NCBI RefSeq assembly: GCF_003945545.1
Contig: NZ_CP029617.1
Span: forward strand, 2,677,001-2,741,000
DNA: 64,000 bases
Reading direction: 5' to 3'
Origin: Streptomyces sp. WAC 01529
GTDB lineage: Bacteria; Actinomycetota; Actinomycetes; Streptomycetales; Streptomycetaceae
Positions 8,358-17,457 of the stretch are shown one piece after another (position 1 is the stretch's first letter; each line of letters begins with the position of its first letter). The position numbers were made by a program, and so were the translations under genes. Below the pieces are notes generated by a model, which saw only the letters and a program-made list of their open reading frames with translations, did not search any database and had not been told where the DNA came from.

Positions 8358-9710
8358 TCAGTCCTTCGTGAGAGCGGTCGTACTGCTACCTAGAGTACGT
8401 GCCCCGCGCGCGTCAGGTTCCCGCCGGGCCACCGGTACGGGCACGGGCTCCCCCGCTGTCGCCGCCACCGGCGCCGGCTGCCCGGGTGCCCCGAAGAGCA
8501 TGCGCCGTACGTCGGCCCGCGCCTGTCGCACGCTCTCGCGGGCGGCGGTGAGGGCCTGTCGGGTGGTGCGGCGGACCTCCTTGACGGCCCTGGCGGCGGG
8601 GCGCCACACGGCGTCGCGGACCAGGTGTCCGACGGGTGTGAGAACGGTCCTGTAGACCCACCGCACCGGCTCCACGAAGATCCACCGAAGGAGTTTGGCG
8701 AGGAAGCGGCCGATGACGAGGGAGAGGTGCCCGGCGACGCGCCAGGCGTGCCCGAGCGCGTCACCGATCTCGCGGGCGACGACGGCGACGGCCCGCCCGA
8801 TGGGCGCGAGCAGCCAGCGCCAGACGGCGACGGCGGGCGCGACGAGGATCCAGCGGAACAGGGTCGATACGACGGTCCAAGTGCCGCGCGCCAGCCAGGA
8901 GATGCCCGCCCCGATCCCCCGCGCCAGCCACGCGATCCCGTGCCCGATGGGGGTCAGGACCGCCCGGTACAGCCACACGGACGGCACCACGATCAACACG
9001 CGGCCCAGCCAGGCGAGACCGGCGCCGACCGGCACGACCACGTACCGCCAAAGACCCACCCACGGCCAGACGAAGACCGCCTTCAGCAGCCAGACCAGGA
9101 CCGCGCCGATGCCCCGTCCGGCCGCCGCGGCCCCGGCGCCGAGCGCCCGCGCCAGCCAGGCGATACCGTGTCCGATCGGGGTCAGCACGGACGCGTACAG
9201 CCACGCCGCCGGGATCGCGACGAGGTGGCGCCACAGCCACGCGCAGCCCGCGCCGATACCGAGCGCCAGCGCCGAGATGCCCCGGCCAATACCCCGCGCC
9301 AGCCACGCGATCCCGTGCCCGATCGGGGTCAGGACCGCCCGGTACAACCACACGGACGGCACCACGATCAACACGCGGCCCAGCCAGGCGAGACCGGCGC
9401 CGACCGGCACGACCACGTACCGCCAAAGACCCACCCACGGCCAGACGAAGACCGCCTTGAACAGCCACGTCAGGACCGCGCCGATGCCGCGCCCGACCGG
9501 CCGCAGGCCCCTGAAGTACAGGAAGCGTCCACAGACGGCGAGCGCGTCCCACACCAGGCGCACCGGCACCACGAGCACCAGCACCACGATCCGTACGGGC
9601 AGCCGGATCGCGACGGCGAGACAGCCCTCGGCCTGCGGGGGGTGACGGTCGGCCTGCCCCGGCGGGGGCTGCTGGGCAGCCTCGTGGGGAGGTCGTTTTT
9701 CCAGGTCCAT
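8358..9710 (-). CDS. Membrane protein built from internal repeats, function unknown
   Basis: 450 residues. After a Pro/Gln-rich 30-residue start the protein is a chain of hydrophobic modules. The motif LTPIGHGIAWLAR appears near residues 127, 175 and 251, with a degenerate LTPVGHLV near 357; WVGLWRYVVVPVGAGLAWLG occurs twice. Modules are short Trp/Val-rich amphipathic or membrane segments rather than an obvious transporter fold. I do not recognise a named family. It sits between the two partner genes of the radical-SAM pair (TIGR03936 and TIGR03960), in the same direction, 6 nt from the GNAT gene, so it is probably co-transcribed. The start ATG at 9710 opens MDLEKRPPHEAAQQ. Confidence 0.75.
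   Translation of the reverse strand: MDLEKRPPHEAAQQPPPGQADRHPPQAEGCLAVAIRLPVRIVVLVLVVPVRLVWDALAVCGRFLYFRGLRPVGRGIGAVLTWLFKAVFVWPWVGLWRYVVVPVGAGLAWLGRVLIVVPSVWLYRAVLTPIGHGIAWLARGIGRGISALALGIGAGCAWLWRHLVAIPAAWLYASVLTPIGHGIAWLARALGAGAAAAGRGIGAVLVWLLKAVFVWPWVGLWRYVVVPVGAGLAWLGRVLIVVPSVWLYRAVLTPIGHGIAWLARGIGAGISWLARGTWTVVSTLFRWILVAPAVAVWRWLLAPIGRAVAVVAREIGDALGHAWRVAGHLSLVIGRFLAKLLRWIFVEPVRWVYRTVLTPVGHLVRDAVWRPAARAVKEVRRTTRQALTAARESVRQARADVRRMLFGAPGQPAPVAATAGEPVPVPVARREPDARGARTLGSSTTALTKD
8917..9495. repeat. About 200-bp near-identical direct repeat inside the membrane-protein gene
   Basis: Roughly 8917-9120 and 9292-9495 are nearly identical and in register: accacgatcaacacg starts at 8986 and again at 9361, an offset of exactly 375 bp (125 codons). 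A third, shorter and diverged copy of the LTPIGHG segment lies between them around 9150-9190. Confidence 0.9.
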
Positions 9711-9716
9711 GTCGTC

Positions 9717-10262
9717 CTAGACGCGTGGGAGTCCGGTTCGGATCCAGTACCGCAGTTTTCCGCCCCGCTCGTCCTCGAAGGCGCCGCCCGACGCCTCGAT
9801 GACCTTGCGCGAGCCGATGTTGTCGGTGTCGCAGGTCACCAGGACGGATTCCAGGCCCAGTTGGGCCGCGTACGGCAGGCAGGCGCGCAGCATCCCGGTG
9901 GCGTGGCCGCGGCGGCGGGCGGTGGGGCGGACGTCGTAGCCGATGTGGCCGCCGTACTCGCGCAGGAAGCGGGTGGCGATGGTGTGGCGGATGGCGACGC
10001 GGCCGAAGTAGTCGGCGCCGTCCACGTACCAGAGGGTCGTGACCGGGACGGAGTGCGGCGCGGCGGGGTAGGCGGCGGCGTCGACCTCGGCGACGTACCG
10101 CGCGAAGACGACGGGGTCGTGCCACTTCTCGCCGTAGTCCCGCAGGGTGCGGCCGAGCGTGGTGTCGTCGTCCGCCCCGCCCCGCCCCTCGGCCCGGAAC
10201 TCCTCCATCGCGGCGATGTAGGAGCGGTGGACCAGGGCGGTGGGCGGGGCGAGTCGCGGCAC
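9717..10262 (-). CDS. GNAT family N-acetyltransferase
   Basis: 181 residues. The acetyl-CoA-binding motif A is visible as GHIGYDVRPTARRRGHATGMLRA (R/Q-X-X-G-X-G/A type), followed by the motif B region CDTDNIGSRKVIEASGG, common to RimJ/RimL-like and uncharacterised bacterial GNATs. The substrate is unknown. It starts 6 nt after the TIGR03960 gene stop and ends 6 nt before the repeat membrane protein, so it belongs to that operon. Confidence 0.85.
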   Translation of the reverse strand: MPRLAPPTALVHRSYIAAMEEFRAEGRGGADDDTTLGRTLRDYGEKWHDPVVFARYVAEVDAAAYPAAPHSVPVTTLWYVDGADYFGRVAIRHTIATRFLREYGGHIGYDVRPTARRRGHATGMLRACLPYAAQLGLESVLVTCDTDNIGSRKVIEASGGAFEDERGGKLRYWIRTGLPRV

Positions 10263-10268
10263 GTGGGG

Positions 10269-12194
10269 CTACTTGACGACCGTGAGCGGCAGGAGCTTCT
10301 TGCCGGTGGGGCCGATCTGGATGTGCGTGTCCATCTGGGGGCACACACCGCAGTCGAAGCACGGCGTCCAGCGGCAGTCCTCGACCTCGGTCTCGTCGAG
10401 CGAGTCCTGCCAGTCCTCCCAGAGCCAGTCCTTGTCGAGACCGGAGTCCAGGTGGTCCCAGGGCAGCACCTCTTCGTACGTGCGCTCGCGCGTGGTGTAC
10501 CAGTCGACGTCGACGCCCATCTCGGGCAGCGTCTTCTCGGCACAGCGCATCCAGCGCTCGTAGCTGAAGTACTCGCGCCAGCCGTCGAAGCGGCCGCCCT
10601 CCTCGTAGACCGCGCGGATCACGGCGCCGATGCGGCGGTCGCCGCGCGAGAGCAGGCCCTCGACGATGCCGGGCTTGCCGTCGTGGTAGCGGAAGCCGAT
10701 CGAGCGGCCGTACTTCTTGTCGCCGCGGATCTTGTCGCGGAGCTTCTCCAGGCGGGCGTCGGTCTCCTCGGCGGAGAGCTGCGGGGCCCACTGGAACGGC
10801 GTGTGCGGCTTGGGCACGAAGCCGCCGATCGACACCGTGCAGCGGATGTCGTTCGAACCGGAGACCTCGCGGCCCTTCTGGATGACCTTCGTCGCCATGT
10901 CGGCGATCTGGAGGACGTCCTCGTCGGTCTCGGTGGGCAGGCCGCACATGAAGTACAGCTTCACCTGGCGCCAGCCGTTGCCGTACGCGGTGGAGACGGT
11001 GCGGATGAGGTCTTCCTCGGACACCATCTTGTTGATGACCTTGCGCATGCGCTCGGAGCCGCCCTCGGGGGCGAAGGTCAGGCCCGACCTGCGGCCGTTC
11101 CTGGTCAGCTCGTTGGCGAGGTCCACGTTGAAGGCGTCGACGCGGGTCGAGGGGAGGGACAGCCCGATCTTGTCCTCCTCGTACCGGTCGGCGAGGCCCT
11201 TGGCGACCTCGGCGATCTCGGTGTGGTCCGCGGAGGAGAGCGAGAGCAGGCCGACCTCTTCGAAGCCGGTCGCCTTGAGACCCTTCTCGACCATGTCGCC
11301 GATGCCGGTGATGCTTCGCTCCCGCACGGGGCGCGTGATCATGCCGGCCTGGCAGAAACGGCAGCCGCGGGTGCAGCCGCGGAAGATCTCGACGGACATC
11401 CGCTCGTGGACGGTCTCCGCGAGCGGGACGAGGGGCTGCTTGGGGTAGGGCCACTCGTCGAGGTCCATGACGGTGTGCTTGGAGACCCGCCACGGCACGC
11501 CCGACCTGTTGGGCACGACGCGGGCGATCCGCCCGTCCGGGAGGTACTCGACGTCGTAGAAGGCCGGGATGTAGACGGAACCGGTCTTCGCGAGGCGCAG
11601 CAGGACCTCCTCGCGGCCGCCGGGACGGCCCTCCGCCTTCCAGGCGCGGATGATCTCCGTCATGTCGAGCACGGCCTGCTCGCCGTCGCCGATGATCGCC
11701 GCGTCGATGAAGTCGGCGATCGGCTCGGGGTTGAAGGCGGCGTGGCCGCCGGCGAGGACGATCGGGTCCTCGACGGTGCGGTCCTTGGACTCCAGCGGGA
11801 TGCCCGCGAGGTCGAGGGCGGTCAGCATGTTGGTGTAGCCCAGCTCGGTGGAGAAGCTGAGCCCGAAGACGTCGAAGGCCTTCACCGGGCGGTGGGCGTC
11901 CACCGTGAACTGCGGGACCTGGTGCTCGCGCATCAGCGCCTCCAGGTCCGGCCACACGCTGTACGTGCGCTCGGCGAGGACGCCGGGGCGCTCGTTCAGG
12001 ACCTCGTAGAGGATCATGACGCCCTGGTTGGGCAGCCCGACCTCGTAGGCGTCGGGGTACATGAGCGCCCAGCGGACGTCGCAGCTGTCCCACGGCTTGA
12101 CGGTGGAGTTCAGCTCACCGCCGACGTACTGGATGGGCTTCTGCACATGCGGGAGCAGAGCTTCGAGCTGTGGGAAGACCGATTCGGCAGACAT
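10269..12194 (-). CDS. TIGR03960 family B12-binding-domain/radical SAM protein
   Basis: 641 residues. The radical-SAM cluster motif CX3CX2C is clear in RGCTRGCRFCQAGM (about residues 273-281). The N-terminal 200 residues form the cobalamin-binding-like domain found in this family (DVRWALMYPDAYEVGLPNQG, GGHAAFNPEPIADF). A C-terminal CxxC-containing patch (CFDCGVCPQ, near 618) may hold another cluster. It is normally paired with a TIGR03936 protein, present here downstream. It is presumably an RNA- or protein-modifying enzyme, but no substrate has been shown to my knowledge. It is first in its probable operon. Confidence 0.9.
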   Translation of the reverse strand: MSAESVFPQLEALLPHVQKPIQYVGGELNSTVKPWDSCDVRWALMYPDAYEVGLPNQGVMILYEVLNERPGVLAERTYSVWPDLEALMREHQVPQFTVDAHRPVKAFDVFGLSFSTELGYTNMLTALDLAGIPLESKDRTVEDPIVLAGGHAAFNPEPIADFIDAAIIGDGEQAVLDMTEIIRAWKAEGRPGGREEVLLRLAKTGSVYIPAFYDVEYLPDGRIARVVPNRSGVPWRVSKHTVMDLDEWPYPKQPLVPLAETVHERMSVEIFRGCTRGCRFCQAGMITRPVRERSITGIGDMVEKGLKATGFEEVGLLSLSSADHTEIAEVAKGLADRYEEDKIGLSLPSTRVDAFNVDLANELTRNGRRSGLTFAPEGGSERMRKVINKMVSEEDLIRTVSTAYGNGWRQVKLYFMCGLPTETDEDVLQIADMATKVIQKGREVSGSNDIRCTVSIGGFVPKPHTPFQWAPQLSAEETDARLEKLRDKIRGDKKYGRSIGFRYHDGKPGIVEGLLSRGDRRIGAVIRAVYEEGGRFDGWREYFSYERWMRCAEKTLPEMGVDVDWYTTRERTYEEVLPWDHLDSGLDKDWLWEDWQDSLDETEVEDCRWTPCFDCGVCPQMDTHIQIGPTGKKLLPLTVVK

Positions 12195-12244
12195 CGCGAA
12201 CCTTCATGAGCCGGCAGGGGTGACCATCAAGCGTACCCCGGGGT

Positions 12245-13930
12245 TCACCCGCCGAGCGCCGCCCGCACTTTCCGCCGGGACGCACCGGCCCACACCCCCG
12301 GCAGCGCCCGCTCGCCGTCCGCCGCGCTCGCTTCCTCCTGGCCGTACAGCAGGCCCCAGGCGAAGGCGTTCTCGCCCGCCATGTGGGCCTGGACGGCCAG
12401 GGCGCGCAGGGCCTCACGGGCGACCACGCTGTCCTGGTGGTCGCCGAGCACGCTCTGTACGGACTTCATCCGCTTCGCGAACCTCTTGGCGGGCTTGCCG
12501 AGCGCGGGGACCGCGGCCTCGCCCGCGTACCGGGCGCGCTTGGCGGCCTTGCGCGCCTCGTGCATCGCCCGGTCGCGCTCCCCGCCGGATTCCAGTGCGA
12601 GAGCGTGTTCGACGCGGGTCGCGAGGCGGGCGTAGTCCTTCAGGAGCGCCTTGGGCAGCGCCTTGGCGGGCGGCGCGGAGGCGGCGGGGTGCAGCGGGGG
12701 TTCGGCGAGCAGGGCGTCGAGGGAGTCCAGGAGCGCGAGGTAGCGCTCGCTCTCGAGTACGGCGGCCGTCCTGGACCGCGAGTCGGCGCGGCGGGCGACG
12801 GACCACATGCGCAGCCGCCCGCGGACGGGGCCGAGGAGCAGGGTCCCCGGCAGCGCCTCGACGCGGGTGACGAGCCGCTCGGCGAGGACCTCCTGGTCGC
12901 GGTCGACGCCCAGCTCCCCCGCGAGCCACTTCAGCTCCTCGCCCACGGGATCGGTGACCCTGCGGTCGAGGATCTTGCGGTACGACTTGAAGGCGCTGCG
13001 CATCCGCCGGGTGGCGACCCGCATCTGGTGGACGGAGTCGGGCAGTTCGCGGCGGACGGCGGGGTCGAGGGAGACGATCGCGTCGCGCTGGGCGCGGAGG
13101 TAGGCGACGACGTGGTCCCCCGCGGTGCCGGATCCGTCCCCGACGGCCTCCCGTACCGCCTCGGCCACGGCCTCGCTCTTCCCCGCCCGCTTGCCCGCGC
13201 TGACCGCGCCCTCCGCCGTCCCGGCCTCGCCGGCCGCGGCCTTCTTGCCCTTGCGGCCCTTCGGCGCGGTCTCCTTCGGCGCGGTCTCCTTGGGTGCGGT
13301 CTCCTTGGGTGCGGTCTCCTTCAGCGCCCTGGCCAGCTTGGAGGCGGTGGTGGAGCGGCGTACGCCCGCCTTCTTCAGCTTCTTCTCGACCTTGTCGAGG
13401 AAGGCGGGGTCGCCGCCGTCGGCCAGCTCCACCTCGATCTCGGACCACGCGGCCGTGCCGCCGCCCGGGGTGAGCCGCTCGGCGATCACCCCGTCGACGC
13501 TGACCTCGGCGAGCAGTGCGCCCCGCGCGTCGAGCAGGTGGCGCAGGTTCCGCGTGGACAGCAGGCGCACCACGGGTACGAGTTCGGCCTCGCGGACGCG
13601 GGAGCGCACGAGGCCGAGCAGGGCGGACGGCACGGTGTCGGCGAGCGGCGCGTGGATCTCGTCCCGCACGCCGTCGGCGAGCGACACCGGCAGCTTCAGG
13701 TGCCAGCCCTCGTCGGCGCCGCCGGTGCGGCGCCGCAGGGTGATCGAGGCGGCGGCCAGGCGCTGGTCGTGGGTGTCCCAGTAGACGGCGTCCAGCTCGA
13801 CGACGCCCTTGTCGACGACTTTGCCGACCCCGGGCACCCCGGTCAGGTCGGGCGGCTCCGTGTCCGCCCCGGCCTCGTACTTCCGCTCGATCTCGCGCTT
13901 CGTCTCCGCCTCGTGCTTCGTGTCCGCCAT
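12245..13930 (-). CDS. CYTH and CHAD domain-containing protein
   Basis: 561 residues. The N-terminal CYTH (triphosphate tunnel) domain, about 1-200, carries the EIERKYE (ExExK) signature at residues 12-18. A low-complexity linker follows with four KETAP repeats in tandem. The C-terminal CHAD domain, about 265-560, has the conserved His and basic helices (HQMRVATRRMRSAFKSYRKIL; HEARKAAKRARYAGE). CHAD domains bind inorganic polyphosphate and CYTH domains hydrolyse or bind triphosphates, so a polyphosphate-related role is likely. It stands alone between the radical-SAM cluster and rodA. Confidence 0.9.
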   Translation of the reverse strand: MADTKHEAETKREIERKYEAGADTEPPDLTGVPGVGKVVDKGVVELDAVYWDTHDQRLAAASITLRRRTGGADEGWHLKLPVSLADGVRDEIHAPLADTVPSALLGLVRSRVREAELVPVVRLLSTRNLRHLLDARGALLAEVSVDGVIAERLTPGGGTAAWSEIEVELADGGDPAFLDKVEKKLKKAGVRRSTTASKLARALKETAPKETAPKETAPKETAPKGRKGKKAAAGEAGTAEGAVSAGKRAGKSEAVAEAVREAVGDGSGTAGDHVVAYLRAQRDAIVSLDPAVRRELPDSVHQMRVATRRMRSAFKSYRKILDRRVTDPVGEELKWLAGELGVDRDQEVLAERLVTRVEALPGTLLLGPVRGRLRMWSVARRADSRSRTAAVLESERYLALLDSLDALLAEPPLHPAASAPPAKALPKALLKDYARLATRVEHALALESGGERDRAMHEARKAAKRARYAGEAAVPALGKPAKRFAKRMKSVQSVLGDHQDSVVAREALRALAVQAHMAGENAFAWGLLYGQEEASAADGERALPGVWAGASRRKVRAALGG

Positions 13931-14002
13931 GAATTGAATCTAGACGCGAAACGCGAACCCAAACAGGACCGCGGCAACCTCAGGACTTTCCGGCGCACGG
14001 AG

Positions 14003-15199
14003 CTACGCCGACATCGGCCGCTGCACCTTGATCGACTGGAGCAGCCCAACGGCCACCCAGACCGCGAACATCGATGAACCTCCGTAGGACACGAAGGGCA
14101 GCGGAAGGCCCGCGACCGGCATGATGCCGAGGGTCATCCCGATGTTCTCGAAGGCCTGGAAGGCGAACCAGGCGATGATCCCGGCGGCGACGATCGTGCC
14201 GTACAGCTCCGTGGTCTCCCGCGCGATGGCGCAGGCGCGCCACAGGACGACGCCGAGCAGGAGCAGGATCGCGCCCGCGCCGACGAAGCCGAGTTCCTCG
14301 CCCGCGACGGTGAAGACGAAGTCGGTCTGCTGTTCGGGGACGAACTGCCCGGTGGTCTGGGAGCCCTTGGTCAGGCCGGTGCCGGTCAGACCGCCGGAGC
14401 CGATGGCGATGCGGGCCTGGTTGGTGTTGTAGCCGACGCCCGCCGGGTCGAGCGCGGGGTTGGCGAAGGCCGCGAAGCGGGCGATCTGGTAGTCGTCGAG
14501 GACGCCGAGCTGCCATATGGCGACGCCACCGGCGACGCCCGCGCCGAGGAGCCCGAAGACCCAGCGGTTGGAGGCGCCCGACGCGAGCAGCACACCGAGC
14601 ACGATCATCGCCATGACCATGACCGAGCCGAGGTCGGGCATGAGCAGGACGATCATTATCGGCACGGCGGCGAGGCCGAGGGACTGGAGGACGGTCCGGT
14701 GGTCGGGGTGGTCCTTGTCGCCCGCGTCGACGCGGGCGGCGAGCAGCATCGCCATGCCGAGGATGATCGTGATCTTCACGAACTCGGAGGGCTGGAGCGA
14801 GAAGCCGCCGCCGAGCACGATCCACGCGTGCGCGCCGTTGATGGTCGCGCCGAGCGGGGTGAGCACGAGCAGGACCAGGAAGACGGAGATGCCGTAGAGG
14901 ATCGGCACGGCGGTGCGCAGCGTGCGGTGGCCGAGCCAGACGGTGCCGATCATCAGAGCGAAGCCGATGCCGGTGTTCAGGACGTGCTTGAGCGCGAAGG
15001 AGTACGGGTCGTCGCCGACCAGCTCGGTGCGGTTGCGGGTCGCGGAGTAGACGAGCGCGGTGCCGATGCCGGAGAGCGCGATCGCCGCGAGCAGCATCGG
15101 CCAGTCGAGGCGGCGCACTATCGAGTCGCGGGCGAGCAGGCGCGCCAGGTTGGAGCGCTCGGGGCCGTACCCGGAGACGGAGAAGCCACTGCCGGTCAT
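14003..15199 (-). CDS. rodA: RodA-type peptidoglycan glycosyltransferase (SEDS family)
   Basis: 398 residues with about ten membrane helices. SEDS landmarks are visible: a large extracellular loop (DDYQIARFAAFANPALDPAGVGYNTNQ) and the C-terminal GLPLPFVSYGGSS. It polymerises glycan strands with its partner class B PBP, encoded immediately upstream. Its ATG overlaps the PBP2 stop codon as TGATG at 15197-15201, implying translational coupling. The equivalent S. coelicolor gene is called sfr and belongs to the mre cluster needed for spore-wall synthesis. Confidence 0.95.
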   Translation of the reverse strand: MTGSGFSVSGYGPERSNLARLLARDSIVRRLDWPMLLAAIALSGIGTALVYSATRNRTELVGDDPYSFALKHVLNTGIGFALMIGTVWLGHRTLRTAVPILYGISVFLVLLVLTPLGATINGAHAWIVLGGGFSLQPSEFVKITIILGMAMLLAARVDAGDKDHPDHRTVLQSLGLAAVPIMIVLLMPDLGSVMVMAMIVLGVLLASGASNRWVFGLLGAGVAGGVAIWQLGVLDDYQIARFAAFANPALDPAGVGYNTNQARIAIGSGGLTGTGLTKGSQTTGQFVPEQQTDFVFTVAGEELGFVGAGAILLLLGVVLWRACAIARETTELYGTIVAAGIIAWFAFQAFENIGMTLGIMPVAGLPLPFVSYGGSSMFAVWVAVGLLQSIKVQRPMSA

Positions 15200-17457
15200 C
15201 AGTCACGCCTCCAGTTGGCCACGGCCCCGGCCAGCTCCTGCTGATCGTCCTGCTGCTGCCCGTCCTGCTGACCGCCGTCCGGCTGCTGCCCGTCCGGCTG
15301 TTGCCCGTCCGGCTGCCCCTGCGGCTGACCGTCCTTCGGCTCGGCCGCCTCGGGCTTGTACGGCTTGATCTTCGGGGCGTCGATGGATCCGTCGGCCTCG
15401 ATCTTCGGCAGGGTCTTCTGCGGCTCGGGCAGCAGCGCCTTCTTCAGGTCCTGGTTGCCGCTGTCGTCGAGGCCGTAGATCGCGTCGTAGATCTTGCGGA
15501 CGGCGGGTCCGGAGGCACCGGAGCCCGTACCGCCCTGGGAGATCGTCATGACGATCGTGTAGTCCTTGGTGTAGGTCGCGAACCACGAGGTGGTCTGCTT
15601 GCCGTAGACCTCGGCGGTACCCGTCTTGGCGTGCATCGGGATCTTGTCCTGCGGCCAGCCGCCGAACCGCCACGCGGCCGTACCGCGCGTCGCGACGTCC
15701 GCGAGGGCACCGTCTATGTCCTTGCGCAGCTCCGCGTCCATCGGCAGCTTGCCGTGTGCCTTGGGCTTGATCTCCTGGATCCGCTTGCCGTCGGCGCTGA
15801 TGATCGCCTTGCCGACGGTGGGGTCGTACATGGTGCCGCCGTTGGCGATGGCGGAGTAGATCGTGGCCATCTGGATGGGCGTGACGAGGGTGTCGCCCTG
15901 GCCGATGGAGTAGTTGACGGAGTCACCGGCGCGCATCTTCATGCCTTCGAGGCAGTTCTCGTACGCGATGCGCTCGGAGTACTCCCCGCCCTTCTTGCCC
16001 TGCTTGCACCACGCGTCCTTGTTCGCCTTCCAGTAGTCCTTCTTCCACTGGCGGTCGGGGACGCGGCCGGTGACCTCGTTGGGCAGGTCGATGCCGGTCT
16101 CCTTGCCGAGGCCGAACTGGTGGGCGGTCTTGTAGAACCAGTCCTTGGCGTCGGGCTTCGGCTTGTTGCCGCCGTCCTTGGCCCACTGGTCGTGCGAGAG
16201 CTTGTAGAAGACGGTGTCGCAGGAGACTTCGAGGGCCTGGCCGAGGGTGATGGAGCCGTGCCCCTTGGACTCGAAGTTCTTGAAGGTCTGGCCGCCGATG
16301 GAGTACGAACTGGGGCAGGGGTAGCGGCCGTTGAAGTCGTAGCCCGCGTTGACGGCGGCGGCCGTCGGGATGACCTTGAAGATCGAGCCGGGGGCCGCCT
16401 GGCCCTGGATGGCGCGGTTCAGCAGCGGGTAGTTGGACTTCTTGCCGGTGAGCTTGGCGTAGTCCTTGCCGGAGATGCCGCCGACCCAGGCGTTCGGGTC
16501 GTACGACGGGTTGGAGGCCATGGAGACGACGCGGCCGGTCTTGTTCTCCATGACGACGACGGCACCCGCGTCGGCCTTGTAGTTCTCCCCGGTGTTCTTG
16601 TCGAACTCGCCGCGGGCCTTCTCCATCGCGTCGTTCAGCCAGTACTCGGAGACGGCCTGGACGCGCGCGTCGATGCTGGTGACGACGTTCGCCCCGGGCT
16701 CGGCCTCGTCGGACTTGGCCGTGCCGATGACGCGGCCGAGGTTGTCGACCTCGTAACGGGTGACGCCCGCCTTGCCGCGCAGCTGTTTGTCGTACGTCCG
16801 TTCAAGCCCGGAGCGGCCCACCTGGTCGGAGCGGAGGAACGGGGAGTCGGTGTCCTTGGCCTTGTTGATCTCGTCGTCGGTGACGGGCGAGAGGTAGCCG
16901 AGGACCTGCGCGGTGTTGGACTTGCCGGGCGCGGGGTAGCGGCGCACGGCGGTGGGCTCGGCGGTGATGCCGGGGAAGTCCTCGGAGCGCTCGCGGATCT
17001 GGAGGGCCTGCTTGGGCGTGGCCTCGTCCGTGATCGGGATGGGCTGGTAGGGCGAGCCGTTCCAGCAGGGCTGGGGGGTCTTGGAGTCGCAGAGGCGAAC
17101 CTTGTCGGCGACGTCCTTGGGGTCCATGGCGAGGACGTCGGCGAGCTTGGCGAGTACCGCCTTGCCGTCGTCCTTCATCTTCATCAGGTCCGTGCGGGAC
17201 GCGGAGACGACCAGGCGGGTGTGGTTGTCGGCGATCGGTACGCCCCGGGCGTCGAGGATCGAGCCGCGTACGGCGGGCTGGACGACCTGCTGGACGTGGT
17301 TGCCGGAGGCTTCCTTGGCGTACTCCTCGCCGTTGCGGACCTGGAGGTACCAGAGGCGGCCGCCGAGGGTGAGCAGGAGGGAGACGACGAGGATCTGGAT
17401 GATGATGAGCCGGATCTGGACGCGGGGGGTCCGTCCGGTCTCCGGGATGTTGGTCAC
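15199..17457 (-). CDS. mrdA: Penicillin-binding protein 2 (class B transpeptidase)
   Basis: 752 residues. One N-terminal membrane anchor (IIIQILVVSLLLTLGGRLWY) is followed by the PBP dimerisation domain and then the transpeptidase. The active-site serine is in APGSIFKV near residue 357 (SxxK), and the KTGTAEVYG motif is near 611. The C-terminal 60 residues are a Gln/Asp/Pro-rich tail with repeated QPDGQ units, absent from E. coli PBP2. The start is GTG, overlapping the mreD stop as GTGA. It works with RodA in elongation-type or spore-wall synthesis. Confidence 0.95.
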   Translation of the reverse strand: MTNIPETGRTPRVQIRLIIIQILVVSLLLTLGGRLWYLQVRNGEEYAKEASGNHVQQVVQPAVRGSILDARGVPIADNHTRLVVSASRTDLMKMKDDGKAVLAKLADVLAMDPKDVADKVRLCDSKTPQPCWNGSPYQPIPITDEATPKQALQIRERSEDFPGITAEPTAVRRYPAPGKSNTAQVLGYLSPVTDDEINKAKDTDSPFLRSDQVGRSGLERTYDKQLRGKAGVTRYEVDNLGRVIGTAKSDEAEPGANVVTSIDARVQAVSEYWLNDAMEKARGEFDKNTGENYKADAGAVVVMENKTGRVVSMASNPSYDPNAWVGGISGKDYAKLTGKKSNYPLLNRAIQGQAAPGSIFKVIPTAAAVNAGYDFNGRYPCPSSYSIGGQTFKNFESKGHGSITLGQALEVSCDTVFYKLSHDQWAKDGGNKPKPDAKDWFYKTAHQFGLGKETGIDLPNEVTGRVPDRQWKKDYWKANKDAWCKQGKKGGEYSERIAYENCLEGMKMRAGDSVNYSIGQGDTLVTPIQMATIYSAIANGGTMYDPTVGKAIISADGKRIQEIKPKAHGKLPMDAELRKDIDGALADVATRGTAAWRFGGWPQDKIPMHAKTGTAEVYGKQTTSWFATYTKDYTIVMTISQGGTGSGASGPAVRKIYDAIYGLDDSGNQDLKKALLPEPQKTLPKIEADGSIDAPKIKPYKPEAAEPKDGQPQGQPDGQQPDGQQPDGGQQDGQQQDDQQELAGAVANWRRD

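Noticed and set aside
8761..12093. A 1110-codon minus-strand frame overlapping the TIGR03960, GNAT and membrane-protein genes
   Set aside because: It is frame-shifted against those genes, Arg/Pro/Ala-rich, and carries no domain.
8625..12209. A 1194-codon plus-strand frame across the radical-SAM region
   Set aside because: Antisense to three recognisable genes; composition of Asp/Pro/Arg/Val low complexity and no motif.
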